The translations under genes and the position numbers were made by a program. Under the pieces are notes generated by a model. That model saw nothing but the letters and a program-made list of their open reading frames with translations, did not search any database and was not told where the DNA came from. A stretch of 64,000 nucleotides of DNA from Atopobiaceae bacterium (GTDB taxonomy: Bacteria > Actinomycetota > Coriobacteriia > Coriobacteriales > Atopobiaceae). Within the stretch, counting starts at the first letter, position 1, and the number at the start of each line of letters is the position of its first letter. The stretch covers positions 1 through 64,000 of the forward strand of contig JAKVON010000006.1 of NCBI GenBank assembly GCA_022482785.1. The letters run 5' to 3'. Shown here piece after piece: positions 1 through 8,274 of the stretch.

Positions 1-286
<286 letters not shown>

Positions 287-326
287 CCTCCCCCCCGCGT
301 CTCTCGGCTCGCTCCGCTCCGACAGC

Positions 327-358
327 CGGCGGCATCTCCCATCGCGGGGGTGCCGCCG
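327..358 (+). terminator. Hairpin downstream of rpoD
   Basis: An 8-bp perfect stem (CGGCGGCA at 327-334 with TGCCGCCG at 351-358) encloses a 16-nt loop, 40 nt after the rpoD stop. Only a weak T-containing stretch (CCTTCGTCT) follows, so this is either a weak intrinsic terminator or an RNA 3'-end stabiliser. Confidence 0.45.
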
Positions 359-428
359 CCTTCGTCTGCATGGGGTGCCGGGGGGCAGGCCGCATGTTCG
401 GTTCCGTCCCGCAGCGCATAAGAAAGCA

Positions 429-454
429 GGCCAGCCGCTTTTACACGTCTGGCC
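429..454 (-). terminator. Intrinsic terminator of tRNA-Asn
   Basis: On the minus strand a GGCCAG/CTGGCC stem is followed by TGCTTTCTTATG, a T-rich tail. It begins 13 nt beyond the encoded CCA end of the tRNA, as expected for a monocistronic tRNA gene. Confidence 0.6.
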
Positions 455-467
455 CGCTGTTACGTTC

Positions 468-542
468 TGGCTCCCCGGGCAGGGTTCGAACCTGCGACAC
501 GCTGATTAACAGTCAGCTGCGCTACCACTGCGCCACCGGGGA
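468..542 (-). tRNA. tRNA-Asn (anticodon GTT)
   Basis: The minus strand folds into a full cloverleaf. The acceptor stem is TCCCCGG with CCGGGGA. The D arm is GCGC/GCGC around AGTGGTA. The anticodon stem is GCTGA/TCAGC around the loop CTGTTAA, giving anticodon GTT. The T arm is GCAGG-TTCGAAC-CCTGC. The discriminator is G, and CCA is encoded in the genome. The loop reads asparagine. A promoter lies about 30 nt upstream and a terminator follows, so it appears to be transcribed alone. Confidence 0.96.
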
Positions 543-571
543 AGAGCGTGCTGTCCAAAGCACGGTTTATG

Positions 572-599
572 ATGATATCATTCGTCGGGCCGAAGGCAA
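572..599 (-). promoter_or_regulatory. Promoter of tRNA-Asn
   Basis: On the minus strand a -35-like TTGCCT (complement of 594-599) is separated by 16 nt from a -10 TATCAT (complement of 572-577). A start near base 565 would give a short leader of about 22 nt before the mature tRNA 5' end at 542. Confidence 0.6.
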
Positions 600-745
600 G
601 GGGGAAGTTGCAACCCGAGCCAATTAGGGTTCGGGCACTTGTCGACTTCTGGCATTTTGTATGGGGTGCCACGTGCTGTGATAGCATTGTTCGCGTGTTT
701 CGTGTCGTCAACGTGGCCTACGCCCTTTTCATCTCTGGAGGATCT

Positions 746-1597
746 TTGAGCTCAGAAACCGAGACGCAGGATGCGCGTCGGCCTGCTGCCGCCGACGGTA
801 GGAAGACCGGCAGCGATGCCTGGTACTCGCCAGCGAAGAGGGACCGCTTCATCCTCAAGCAGCTCGTGACGAAGGACTTCAAGCTCAAGTACCGGCGCAG
901 CGCGCTGGGCGTGGCCTGGAGCGTCCTGAACCCGCTGCTCATGATGATCGTGCTCGCCATCGTCTTCACCAACGTCATGCGCGGGGCGGATGACACCATC
1001 CCGAACTTTCCCCTCTACCTCATCCTCGGCAACACCGCCTTCCAGCTCATGTCCGATTCGACGAGCCAGGGAATGAGTTCGATCATCGTCGCCGCGTCGC
1101 TGCTCAAGAAGGTCAAGATCAACCGCTACGTCTTCCCGGTCCAGAAGGTGCTCTTCGCCGTGGTGAACTACGCCTTCTCGATGATCGCGGTGGCGCTGGT
1201 CATGGTGTTCTACCAGTGGACGCCCACGGTCTTCTTGCTGTACTTCCCGCTCTTCCTGCTCCTGCTCACCATCTTCTGCATCGGCCTTTCGCTGTTCCTC
1301 TCGGCCGCCTCCGTGTTCTTCCGCGACGTCATGCACCTCTGGAGCGTCGTGCTCACGGCCTGGACCTACGTCACGCCCCTGTTCTACTCGGTCAACATCC
1401 TCCCCGATTGGATGCAGAAGGCCGAGGTGTTCAATCCCATGTACCTCTACGTGCTGTTTGTGCGCCGGATTCTTCTGTGGAGGATGGCGCCTGGCTTCAC
1501 CCTGATCGCCCAATGCACGGTCTGCGCCCTGGTGTCGCTGGCCATCGGGTACTTCGTGTTCCACAAGAACGAGCATAAGTTCATCCTTTATATCTAG
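746..1597 (+). CDS. ABC-2 type polysaccharide exporter, permease subunit
   Basis: Permease half of an ABC-2 exporter of the Wzm/TagG type, which moves lipid-linked surface polysaccharide or teichoic-acid-like polymers across the cytoplasmic membrane. I start at TTG 746 because GGAGGA sits 5 nt before it; the open frame extends upstream but that part is not protein-like. After a soluble N-terminus the motif KYRRSALGVAWSVLNPLLMM marks the first membrane helix, and about six hydrophobic helices follow. The conserved segment MHLWSVVLTAWTYVTPLFYS precedes the last helices. The ATPase gene follows after 8 nt and a glycosyltransferase after that, so the three form an operon. The exact polymer cannot be told from sequence. 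Confidence 0.88.
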   Translation: MSSETETQDARRPAAADGRKTGSDAWYSPAKRDRFILKQLVTKDFKLKYRRSALGVAWSVLNPLLMMIVLAIVFTNVMRGADDTIPNFPLYLILGNTAFQLMSDSTSQGMSSIIVAASLLKKVKINRYVFPVQKVLFAVVNYAFSMIAVALVMVFYQWTPTVFLLYFPLFLLLLTIFCIGLSLFLSAASVFFRDVMHLWSVVLTAWTYVTPLFYSVNILPDWMQKAEVFNPMYLYVLFVRRILLWRMAPGFTLIAQCTVCALVSLAIGYFVFHKNEHKFILYI

Positions 1598-1605
1598 GAG
1601 ATCGC

Positions 1606-2415
1606 GTGCCATTGACTTCTGACAACGTGGGGGAGAAGGGGAGCGGGCTCATGCGTCCGGACATCCCCTCCGCAGATGCGGAGACCATCGTCGACGTCGA
1701 CGACGTCTCGATGGTGTTCAACATCGCCTCCGAGCAGTTCAACTCGCTCAAGGAGTACTTCATCGCGCTCGCACGCCACGAGCTCAAGTTCAAGGAGTTC
1801 AGGGCCCTCGACCACATCAGCTTCCAGGTCAAGCGCGGCGAGGCGTTCGGGCTCGTGGGCACCAACGGCTCCGGCAAGTCGACGATGCTCAAGATCATCG
1901 CAGGCGTGCTCGAGGCCTCCGAGGGCTCGTGCAGCGTCAAAGGCACGATCGCGCCCCTCATCGAGTTGGGCGCAGGCTTCGACATGGAGCTCACCGCCAA
2001 GGAGAACATCTACCTCAACGGCTCACTCCTGGGATATCGCAGGGAGTTCATCGACGAGCACTTCCAGGACATCATCGACTTCGCCGAACTCCAGGAATTC
2101 ATGGACATGCCGCTCAAGAACTACTCTTCGGGCATGGTCGCCCGCATCGCCTTCTCCATCGCCACCATCACCGAGCCCGACATCCTCATCGTCGACGAGA
2201 CCCTCTCGGTGGGCGACTTCCTCTTCCAGGAGAAGTGCGAGCGGCGCATCAAGGAGCTCGTCGACTCCGATAACGTCACGGTCCTTCTCGTGAGCCACAG
2301 CATCGAGCTCGTCGAGCGCATGTGCGACCGGGTCTGCTGGATCGAGAAGGGCAAGGAACGCATGCTCGGCCCTACCGACGAGGTGTGCGAGGCATACAAG
2401 AACCTTGGGAGGTAA
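1606..2415 (+). CDS. ABC-2 type polysaccharide exporter, ATP-binding subunit
   Basis: ATPase partner of the upstream permease, in the Wzt/TagH family. It starts at GTG 1606 behind AGGAGA. Walker A is GTNGSGKST at residues 85-93, the ABC signature is YSSGM at 173-177, and Walker B with the catalytic glutamate is ILIVDE at 193-198, followed by the switch histidine in VSHS. The segment IAPLIELGAGFDMELTAKEN is typical of O-antigen and teichoic-acid exporters. At 269 residues it lacks the extra C-terminal carbohydrate-binding domain found in long Wzt proteins, so the exported chain is probably not length- or cap-selected by this subunit. Confidence 0.9.
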   Translation: MPLTSDNVGEKGSGLMRPDIPSADAETIVDVDDVSMVFNIASEQFNSLKEYFIALARHELKFKEFRALDHISFQVKRGEAFGLVGTNGSGKSTMLKIIAGVLEASEGSCSVKGTIAPLIELGAGFDMELTAKENIYLNGSLLGYRREFIDEHFQDIIDFAELQEFMDMPLKNYSSGMVARIAFSIATITEPDILIVDETLSVGDFLFQEKCERRIKELVDSDNVTVLLVSHSIELVERMCDRVCWIEKGKERMLGPTDEVCEAYKNLGR

Positions 2416-2416
2416 C

Positions 2417-3538
2417 GTGCAAGACATCGACGTCACGGTCGTGGTGCCGTGCTACAACACCGCTGATTTCCTCGATCAGTGCCTCTCGTCGATCGAGCAG
2501 AACGATCGCTGCTCGATCGAGGTCCTCGTGCTGAACGACGGGTCCACGGACGACTCTCTCGAGATCATGCGGGCGCATGAGGCCAAGGATCCCAGGGTCC
2601 GGGTCATCGACAAGCCGAACCAAGGGTATGGCACCTCGGTCAACCGTGGCTTCGACGAGGCCAAGGGGACCTATCTCGCCATCGTCGAGCCCGACGACTA
2701 CCTCCTGCCCCATATGTACGACGACATGATCGACTACGCTCGCTCCTTCGACGAGCTTCCCGACGTCGTGAAGACCCCCTACGTCCGCGTCGTCTTGCCC
2801 ACCACCCCCAAGGAGCGCACCTTCCACTGCGCCTACTACGACCGCATCAAGGTGCCGCAGCCCTTCACGCTCAAGGACGTTCCCCGTCTCATCCAGCATC
2901 ACCCCTCGATCTGGTCGGCGATCTATCGCCGCGACTTCATCAACGAGAAGAAGATTCGCTTCATGCAGGTTCCCGGTGCCGGCTGGGTCGACAACCCCTT
3001 CCTGGTCGAGACGCTGTGCCAGGCCAAGAGCATCGTGTTCCTCAACAAGGAGTACTACTGCTATCGCGAGGACCTGCCCGGGTCCTCCTCGATGCTCAAG
3101 CGCTCCGGCCTCGCCTTCGAGCGTTGGAACGACATGACCGACGTCCTCGAGAGGCTCGGCGTCACCGACCCCGGCATCCTGGAGTCCCATTACGTGCGCG
3201 GGTTCGCCTACCTCGCGGGGGTCATGGAGGAGGCCAACGTCAACAAGGGCGAGAGCCGCGAGCTCATGAGCCACATGTTCTCTCGCATGGTCCCTGAGTA
3301 CGTCCTCGAGTGCCCCAACATCTCGAACCCGCGCAAGAAGGTGTTCCTGCGCGTCATCGGCCGCGAGGATATGAAGTTCTCCCGGCAGCCCTATCGCGCG
3401 GCGCTCGTCGACGAGTTCCTCTACTCGCTTCGCACGAATGGCCTCTACTTCGCGACCTCGCGCGTATGGTGGTTCGTCCTGCGCCGCGCGAGGGTCAAGG
3501 TCCATAATCCCACGATCAGCGCGAGCGCCGGCATCTAG
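2417..3538 (+). CDS. Family 2 glycosyltransferase
   Basis: GT-A fold glycosyltransferase that probably adds a sugar to the polymer exported by the preceding ABC pair. I start at GTG 2417, four bases after a clear GGGAGG; a TTG 12 nt upstream is in frame but overlaps that site. The N-terminus VTVVVPCYNTADFLDQCLSS is the nucleotide-sugar binding fold, LNDGSTDDS is the usual early loop, and VEPDDYLLP carries the DxD-like metal site. The C-terminal 150 residues are poorly conserved and presumably set acceptor specificity. Donor and acceptor are unknown. It is the last gene of the three-gene set. Confidence 0.85.
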   Translation: MQDIDVTVVVPCYNTADFLDQCLSSIEQNDRCSIEVLVLNDGSTDDSLEIMRAHEAKDPRVRVIDKPNQGYGTSVNRGFDEAKGTYLAIVEPDDYLLPHMYDDMIDYARSFDELPDVVKTPYVRVVLPTTPKERTFHCAYYDRIKVPQPFTLKDVPRLIQHHPSIWSAIYRRDFINEKKIRFMQVPGAGWVDNPFLVETLCQAKSIVFLNKEYYCYREDLPGSSSMLKRSGLAFERWNDMTDVLERLGVTDPGILESHYVRGFAYLAGVMEEANVNKGESRELMSHMFSRMVPEYVLECPNISNPRKKVFLRVIGREDMKFSRQPYRAALVDEFLYSLRTNGLYFATSRVWWFVLRRARVKVHNPTISASAGI

Positions 3539-3599
3539 CCTGCCGCGCGGTTCTTTCGTGTCGTGTGCCGTCGCCGACGGCGGCCGGCGTCAATCGAGC

Positions 3600-3605
3600 T
3601 ATAGT
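3600..3605 (+). promoter_or_regulatory. Candidate -10 element of the pyr operon
   Basis: TATAGT lies about 145 nt upstream of pyrR, ahead of the putative PyrR-binding loop and terminator. No good -35 is visible at 16-18 nt, so this rests on the -10 and its position only. Confidence 0.35.
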
Positions 3606-3632
3606 GACACCGACCTTTAAGCGCGGTACGAG

Positions 3633-3738
3633 AGACCCGCAAGGCGATTTGGCGATGCTGCCGCGTGAGCCGCAGCCCTGCCGTCATAGAGAGCCTTCCA
3701 TGGTGCCCCCGTCCGCAGACGTCAGGCACCCTTTTCTT
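3633..3738 (+). promoter_or_regulatory. PyrR-type transcription attenuator leader
   Basis: The 5' leader of the pyr operon. Bases 3633-3646 (AGACCCGCAAGGCG) match the PyrR RNA-binding consensus ARUCCNGNGAGGYU at most fixed positions. Downstream, GGTGCC (3702-3707) pairs with GGCACC (3725-3730), with an inner CGTC/GACG stem, followed by CTTTTCTT, which is a good intrinsic terminator placed just before the pyrR ribosome binding site. In the known Bacillus scheme, PyrR bound to UMP favours the terminator. The pairing that would form the antiterminator was not worked out. Confidence 0.55.
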
Positions 3739-3752
3739 GGAAGGAGCGGCAG

Positions 3753-4325
3753 ATGGAGCAGCTTGGGCCCAAGGCCACCATCATGGACGAGCAGGCGATG
3801 GCGCGTGCCGTCACGCGCATAGCCCACGAGGTGATCGAGAACAACGAGGGGTCCGAGAACATCGCCCTCGTGGGGATCGTCCGGCGCGGAGCCAACCTCG
3901 CGCAGCTCCTCGCCGACGAGATCGGCAACATCGAGGGAAGGAGGCCCAAGGTGGGCCTCCTCGACATCTCGTTCTATCGCGATGACGTCACGAGGGCCAT
4001 ATCGCCCGTCCTCCACCGCACGGAGATTCCCTTCGCCGTCGACGGCAAGGACATCATCCTGGTCGACGACGTCCTGTTCACCGGCAGGACCGTGCGCTCG
4101 GCGCTCGATGCCCTCATGGACTTCGGCCGCCCCAGGACGGTCCAGCTCGCCGTGATGGTCGACCGCGGCCATCGCGAGCTGCCCGTCCGTGCCGACTACG
4201 TGGGCAAGAACGTTCCCTCCTCGCGCGAGGAGGACGTCCGCGTCTGCATCAGGCCCCTGGACGACCACTCGGCCGTCGAGATCTGGGACGTCGCCGCCGA
4301 GAAAAAGCTGGGAGGCGCGAGGTAG
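3753..4325 (+). CDS. pyrR: Bifunctional pyr operon regulator / uracil phosphoribosyltransferase
   Basis: PyrR senses UMP/UTP and attenuates the pyr operon by binding its leader RNA; many members also make UMP from uracil and PRPP. The 13-residue PRPP motif IILVDDVLFTGRT is at residues 101-113, and the family segment VGIVRRGANLAQLLADEI is near the N-terminus. The length of 190 residues is usual (about 180-190). A strong AAGGAG precedes ATG 3753. It is the first gene of the operon, three bases before pyrB, and lies directly behind a leader with a terminator and a PyrR-box-like motif. Confidence 0.96.
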   Translation: MEQLGPKATIMDEQAMARAVTRIAHEVIENNEGSENIALVGIVRRGANLAQLLADEIGNIEGRRPKVGLLDISFYRDDVTRAISPVLHRTEIPFAVDGKDIILVDDVLFTGRTVRSALDALMDFGRPRTVQLAVMVDRGHRELPVRADYVGKNVPSSREEDVRVCIRPLDDHSAVEIWDVAAEKKLGGAR

Positions 4326-4328
4326 AGG

Positions 4329-5264
4329 ATGCTCTCAGTCAGGAACCTCATCGACACGACGAGCCTCACCGCCGATGACATCACGCAGATACTCGACACC
4401 GCGCAGTCGTTCGCCGAGGTCAACTCACGGGCCATCAAGAAGGTGCCCGCGCTTCGCGGTCGCACGATCGTGAACCTCTTCCTCGAGCCGTCGACCCGCA
4501 CGCGCTCGAGCTTCGAGCTCGCGGAGAAGCGCCTCTCGGCCGACAGCCTCAACATGGGCGGCTCGACCAGCTCGGTCGTGAAGGGCGAGTCGCTCGTCGA
4601 CACCATCAAGACCATCGCCGCCATGAACGTCGACATGTTCGTCTGTCGCGCCCGCTTCGCCGGCACCCCGGCGCTCATCGCCAGGAGCACGGACGCCCGT
4701 GTCATCAACGCGGGGGACGGCAAGCACCAGCATCCCACGCAGGCCCTGCTCGACCTCTACACGATTCGGGAGACGTTCGGGCGGCTCGACGGCCTCAAGG
4801 TCGCCATCGTGGGGGACCTGATCCACAGCCGCGTCGTGGGGTCTCTCGCACCCGCCCTCAAGACCATGGGGGCAGACGTCACGCTCGTGGGGCCGCCCAC
4901 CTACCAGATCGTCGACCCCGGCTGGTACGGATGCGCGCAGACGTCCGACTTCGACTCGGTCATCGGCGACATGGACGTCGTCTACATGCTGCGCGTGCAG
5001 CTCGAGCGCATGGAGGGTGCCGCCATCCCGTCGCGACGCGAGTACAACCGGCTCTTCGGGCTCGACGCGGAGCGGGCGGCTCGCATGAAGCCGGGGGCCA
5101 TCATCTGCCATCCCGGCCCCATGAACCGCGGGATGGAGATCGAGGCCGAGGCCGCCGACGCGCCCAACTCGAAGGTTCTCGACCAGGTCAATGCCGGCGT
5201 CGCCGTGCGCATGGCCGCAATGTACCTGCTTCTGGGAGGTGAGGACGATGGCGTTTCTTATTAG
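4329..5264 (+). CDS. pyrB: Aspartate carbamoyltransferase, catalytic subunit
   Basis: Condenses carbamoyl phosphate with aspartate to form carbamoyl aspartate, the first committed pyrimidine step. The carbamoyl-phosphate loop STRTRSSFE is at residues 55-63, HPTQ at 135-138 and HPGPMNRG near the C-terminus, all standard. At 311 residues it is full length, with no regulatory subunit gene beside it, so it is probably the trimer type. It overlaps the start of pyrC by 17 nt, so the two are probably translationally coupled. Confidence 0.97.
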   Translation: MLSVRNLIDTTSLTADDITQILDTAQSFAEVNSRAIKKVPALRGRTIVNLFLEPSTRTRSSFELAEKRLSADSLNMGGSTSSVVKGESLVDTIKTIAAMNVDMFVCRARFAGTPALIARSTDARVINAGDGKHQHPTQALLDLYTIRETFGRLDGLKVAIVGDLIHSRVVGSLAPALKTMGADVTLVGPPTYQIVDPGWYGCAQTSDFDSVIGDMDVVYMLRVQLERMEGAAIPSRREYNRLFGLDAERAARMKPGAIICHPGPMNRGMEIEAEAADAPNSKVLDQVNAGVAVRMAAMYLLLGGEDDGVSY

Positions 5265-6540
5265 GGGGGCACATGCGGTCGATCCGCAGGCGGGCCTTGA
5301 CGACGTGGTCGACGTGCTCGTCGACGGCGAGCGCATCGGGGAGGTGGGTCCCGGCCTGGAGGTCCCTACGGGCGCGACCGTCATCGACGCGAGGGGGAGG
5401 TACCTCGTCCCCGGCCTGGTCGACATGCACGTCCACTTCAGGGATCCCGGCTTCGAGTACAAGGAGACCATCGAGACAGGCAGCCGCGCCGCGGCGAAGG
5501 GCGGGTTCACTGACGTCGCCACGATGCCCAACACAGCGCCCGTCTGCGACACCGGCGCCGTCGTCCGCTACCAGATAGACTCCGCCGAGGCCGTGGGCCT
5601 CGTGCGCGTGCACCCCATGGGGGCGCTCACGAAGGGGGAGAAGGGCGAGGGGCTCGCCGAGATAGGCGACATGGTGGTCGAGGGGGCCGCCGCCTTCTCG
5701 GACGACGGGCGCGGGGTCCAGAGCGCCGGCATGATGCGCACCTGCATGGAGTACGTGTCGCAGTTCGACCGCGTGGTGAGCGTCCACTGCCAGATCGACA
5801 CGCTCACCGAGAGCGGGCTGGTGAACGAGGGGCGCTGCTCGACGCGGCTCGGCATGTTCGGATGGCCTGCCCTCGGCGAGGAGCTCGAGATCGAGCGTGA
5901 CATCGACCTCTGCAGGCTGACCGGCTGCCCCCTTCACATCCAGCATCTCTCGACGGCCCGCGGCCTCGAGCTCGTGAGGGGCGCGAAGGCGGAGGGGCTG
6001 CCGGTGACCTGCGAGGTCACGCCACACCACCTCTTCCTCGACGAGGACGACATCACCGATGCCTACGAGACGAATCTCAAGGTGAATCCCCCCTTGAGGC
6101 TTGCCTCCGATGCCGCCGCCCTGCGCGACGGCATCTGCGACGGCTCCGTGGACTGCCTCGTCACCGACCATGCCCCCCATGCCGCGCACGAGAAGGACTG
6201 CGAGTTCGAGATCGCCTCCTTCGGCACGGTGGGCCTCGAGACGAGCCTGCCCCTCGTCCTCACGAACCTCGTGCGGACGTCACGTCTGAGCTGGCCTCAT
6301 CTGGTCGAGCTCATGGCCGTCAACCCTCGGCGGCTCCTGCGCCTCGATGCCGTGAGGATCGAGCGTGGGGGAGAGGCGACGCTGACGCTCATTGACCCTG
6401 AGGTCGAGGTCGAGGTCGACGATGCCTGGTTCGCGGGCAAGTCGAGGAACTCCGCCTTCATGGGGGCCCATCTCAAGGGCGCGGCCACCGACGTCTGGTG
6501 TGCCGGCACCCGCACCCTTGCCGACGGGACCGTGGCCTAG
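5248..6540 (+). CDS. pyrC: Dihydroorotase (class I)
   Basis: Zinc amidohydrolase that closes carbamoyl aspartate to dihydroorotate. I start at ATG 5248, inside the end of pyrB and behind GGGAGGTGAGG. The metal-binding HVHFRDPG is at residues 61-68. The second-sphere motif ATMPNTAP, the zinc ligand segment HIQHLS and the catalytic aspartate region VTDHAPH all fit class I dihydroorotases. At 430 residues it is of normal length. It ends one base before pyrK. Confidence 0.96.
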   Translation: MAFLIRGAHAVDPQAGLDDVVDVLVDGERIGEVGPGLEVPTGATVIDARGRYLVPGLVDMHVHFRDPGFEYKETIETGSRAAAKGGFTDVATMPNTAPVCDTGAVVRYQIDSAEAVGLVRVHPMGALTKGEKGEGLAEIGDMVVEGAAAFSDDGRGVQSAGMMRTCMEYVSQFDRVVSVHCQIDTLTESGLVNEGRCSTRLGMFGWPALGEELEIERDIDLCRLTGCPLHIQHLSTARGLELVRGAKAEGLPVTCEVTPHHLFLDEDDITDAYETNLKVNPPLRLASDAAALRDGICDGSVDCLVTDHAPHAAHEKDCEFEIASFGTVGLETSLPLVLTNLVRTSRLSWPHLVELMAVNPRRLLRLDAVRIERGGEATLTLIDPEVEVEVDDAWFAGKSRNSAFMGAHLKGAATDVWCAGTRTLADGTVA

Positions 6541-6541
6541 G

Positions 6542-7354
6542 ATGGGGGCCGAGGACATGGGCCTGGTCGTGGCACGGCAGACGGCGGGGCTCCACGAATG
6601 CGAGGTCGTCGGCAACGGGCCGGACGCCAAGGGCATCTTCCTCCTGCGCATGCGCGCCGAGGGGCTGTCCCGCGCGCTCGCGCCCGGCCAGTTCGTCAAC
6701 GTCGCCGTCCCGGGCGACGCCACCCAGATACTCCGCGTGCCGCTCTCCTGCTCGGGAATCCTTCCCGACGAGGGCCTCGTCGAGATATCCTATGCCGTCG
6801 TCGGCGACGGGACCCGCCGCCTGAGCGAGGTGCCCGTCGGCACGTCCTTGGGCGTCGTCGGGCCCTGCGGGCACGGCTGGGGCCCGATCGAGGGCAAGGC
6901 CCTGCTGGTCGCAGGTGGAATCGGCGCGGCTCCCATCGTCTGCGAGGCCCGACGCCTGGGAGTCGAGGGCGTCCCCTTCGACGCCGCCCTCGGGGCGCAG
7001 AGCGCAGCCAGGCTCTGGGGCGAGGCCGCGCTCGCCCGCGCCGGTGCCGGCGAGGTCCTCGTCGCTACCGATGACGGGAGTGCCGGCATCGCCGGGTTCG
7101 CGACCCTCGCCGCCGAGCGCCTCCTCGCCAAGGGAGGCTACTCGTGCGTCCTGTGCTGCGGGCCGCAGCCCCTCATGGCCGCGGTGGCGGGCCTTGCCGG
7201 GAAGGCGGGCGTTCCCTGCCTCGTCTCCCTCGAGAGGATGATGTCCTGCGGGTTCGGGGCGTGCTGCACCTGCAACGTCTCCCTCGTGGGCGGCAGGCAG
7301 GCGAGCTGCTGCATGGACGGTCCCGTCTTCGACGCCTCGGAGGTGGTCTGGTGA
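6542..7354 (+). CDS. pyrK: Dihydroorotate dehydrogenase B, electron-transfer subunit
   Basis: FAD and [2Fe-2S] subunit that passes electrons from dihydroorotate, via PyrD, to NAD+. The N-terminal half is a ferredoxin-reductase-like FAD domain, and VAGGIGAAPIV is the nucleotide-binding glycine motif. The C-terminal cysteine cluster CGFGACCTC followed by CC (about residues 236-258) supplies the iron-sulfur ligands. It is followed by pyrD with a 4-nt GTGA overlap, as expected for a class 1B heterotetramer. Start choice: ATG 6542 directly follows the pyrC stop; ATG 6557 is possible. Confidence 0.93.
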   Translation: MGAEDMGLVVARQTAGLHECEVVGNGPDAKGIFLLRMRAEGLSRALAPGQFVNVAVPGDATQILRVPLSCSGILPDEGLVEISYAVVGDGTRRLSEVPVGTSLGVVGPCGHGWGPIEGKALLVAGGIGAAPIVCEARRLGVEGVPFDAALGAQSAARLWGEAALARAGAGEVLVATDDGSAGIAGFATLAAERLLAKGGYSCVLCCGPQPLMAAVAGLAGKAGVPCLVSLERMMSCGFGACCTCNVSLVGGRQASCCMDGPVFDASEVVW

Positions 7355-8274
7355 GCGGCGTGAGCATGGCCGTCGACCTCGGCGGCATCCGCATGGCGAA
7401 CCCCATCGGCACGGCATCCGGCACCTTCGGCTGCGGCAGGCAGTTCGAGGGGTTCTACGACGTGGGCCGTCTCGGCGCCATCACGACGAAGGGGTGCTCG
7501 GCCGAGCCCTGGAACGGCAACCCCGCCCCTCGCGTATGCGAGGTCACCAGCGGGATCATGAACTCCGTGGGCCTTCAGAACCCAGGCGTGAGGGAGTTCG
7601 TCGCCCACGAGGGCGCCTACCTCTCCGGGCTCGCCGAGCGCGGCTGCGCCGTCATCTGCCAGGTCGTCGGCCACTCCATCGAGGAGTATGCCTCCGCCCT
7701 CGAGCTCTACGAGGAGCTCGCGCCCTTCGCCGCCGGGTTCGAGGTGAACATCAGCTGCCCCAACGTCGCGGCCGGCGGGCTTGCCATGGGCTCCACGCCC
7801 GAGCGGGCTGCCGAGGTGATGCGTGCCCTGCGGCCCCTCACGAGGCGTCCGGTCCTGGTGAAGATGGCGCCGTCCCGCGTGCCCGAGACGGCCCGCGCCC
7901 TCGAGGACGCGGGCGCGGACGCCCTCTCCCTCATCAACACCATCCCCGCGATGTCGATCGACGTCCGCACCAGGCGGAGCAGGCTCTCCCGCCCGACGGC
8001 GGGCCTCTCCGGCCCGCTCGTCCATCCGATCGCCGTGCGCATGGTATGGGAGGCGCACAACGCCGTCGGGATCCCCATCAACGGCATCGGCGGCGTCATG
8101 AGCGGCCAGGATGCCGCGGAGTTCATCCTCGCCGGGGCCACGACGGTCTCGGTGGGCACGGCGAACCTGGTCCAGCCCGACAGCGCCCCGAGGATTCTGG
8201 CGGAGCTCGAGCGGTGGGCCGAGAGCCAGGGAGTGCACGACATCAACGAGCTGATTGGAGCCTTCGAATGCTAG
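7351..8274 (+). CDS. pyrD: Dihydroorotate dehydrogenase B, catalytic subunit
   Basis: FMN enzyme that oxidises dihydroorotate to orotate; class 1B because it is paired with pyrK and carries the active-site cysteine in NISCPN. NSVGLQNPG and INGIGGVMSGQDA are family FMN-site motifs. The GTG start at 7351 overlaps the pyrK stop, which favours equal synthesis of the two subunits. It overlaps pyrF by 7 nt. With 307 residues it is complete. Confidence 0.96.
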   Translation: MSGVSMAVDLGGIRMANPIGTASGTFGCGRQFEGFYDVGRLGAITTKGCSAEPWNGNPAPRVCEVTSGIMNSVGLQNPGVREFVAHEGAYLSGLAERGCAVICQVVGHSIEEYASALELYEELAPFAAGFEVNISCPNVAAGGLAMGSTPERAAEVMRALRPLTRRPVLVKMAPSRVPETARALEDAGADALSLINTIPAMSIDVRTRRSRLSRPTAGLSGPLVHPIAVRMVWEAHNAVGIPINGIGGVMSGQDAAEFILAGATTVSVGTANLVQPDSAPRILAELERWAESQGVHDINELIGAFEC

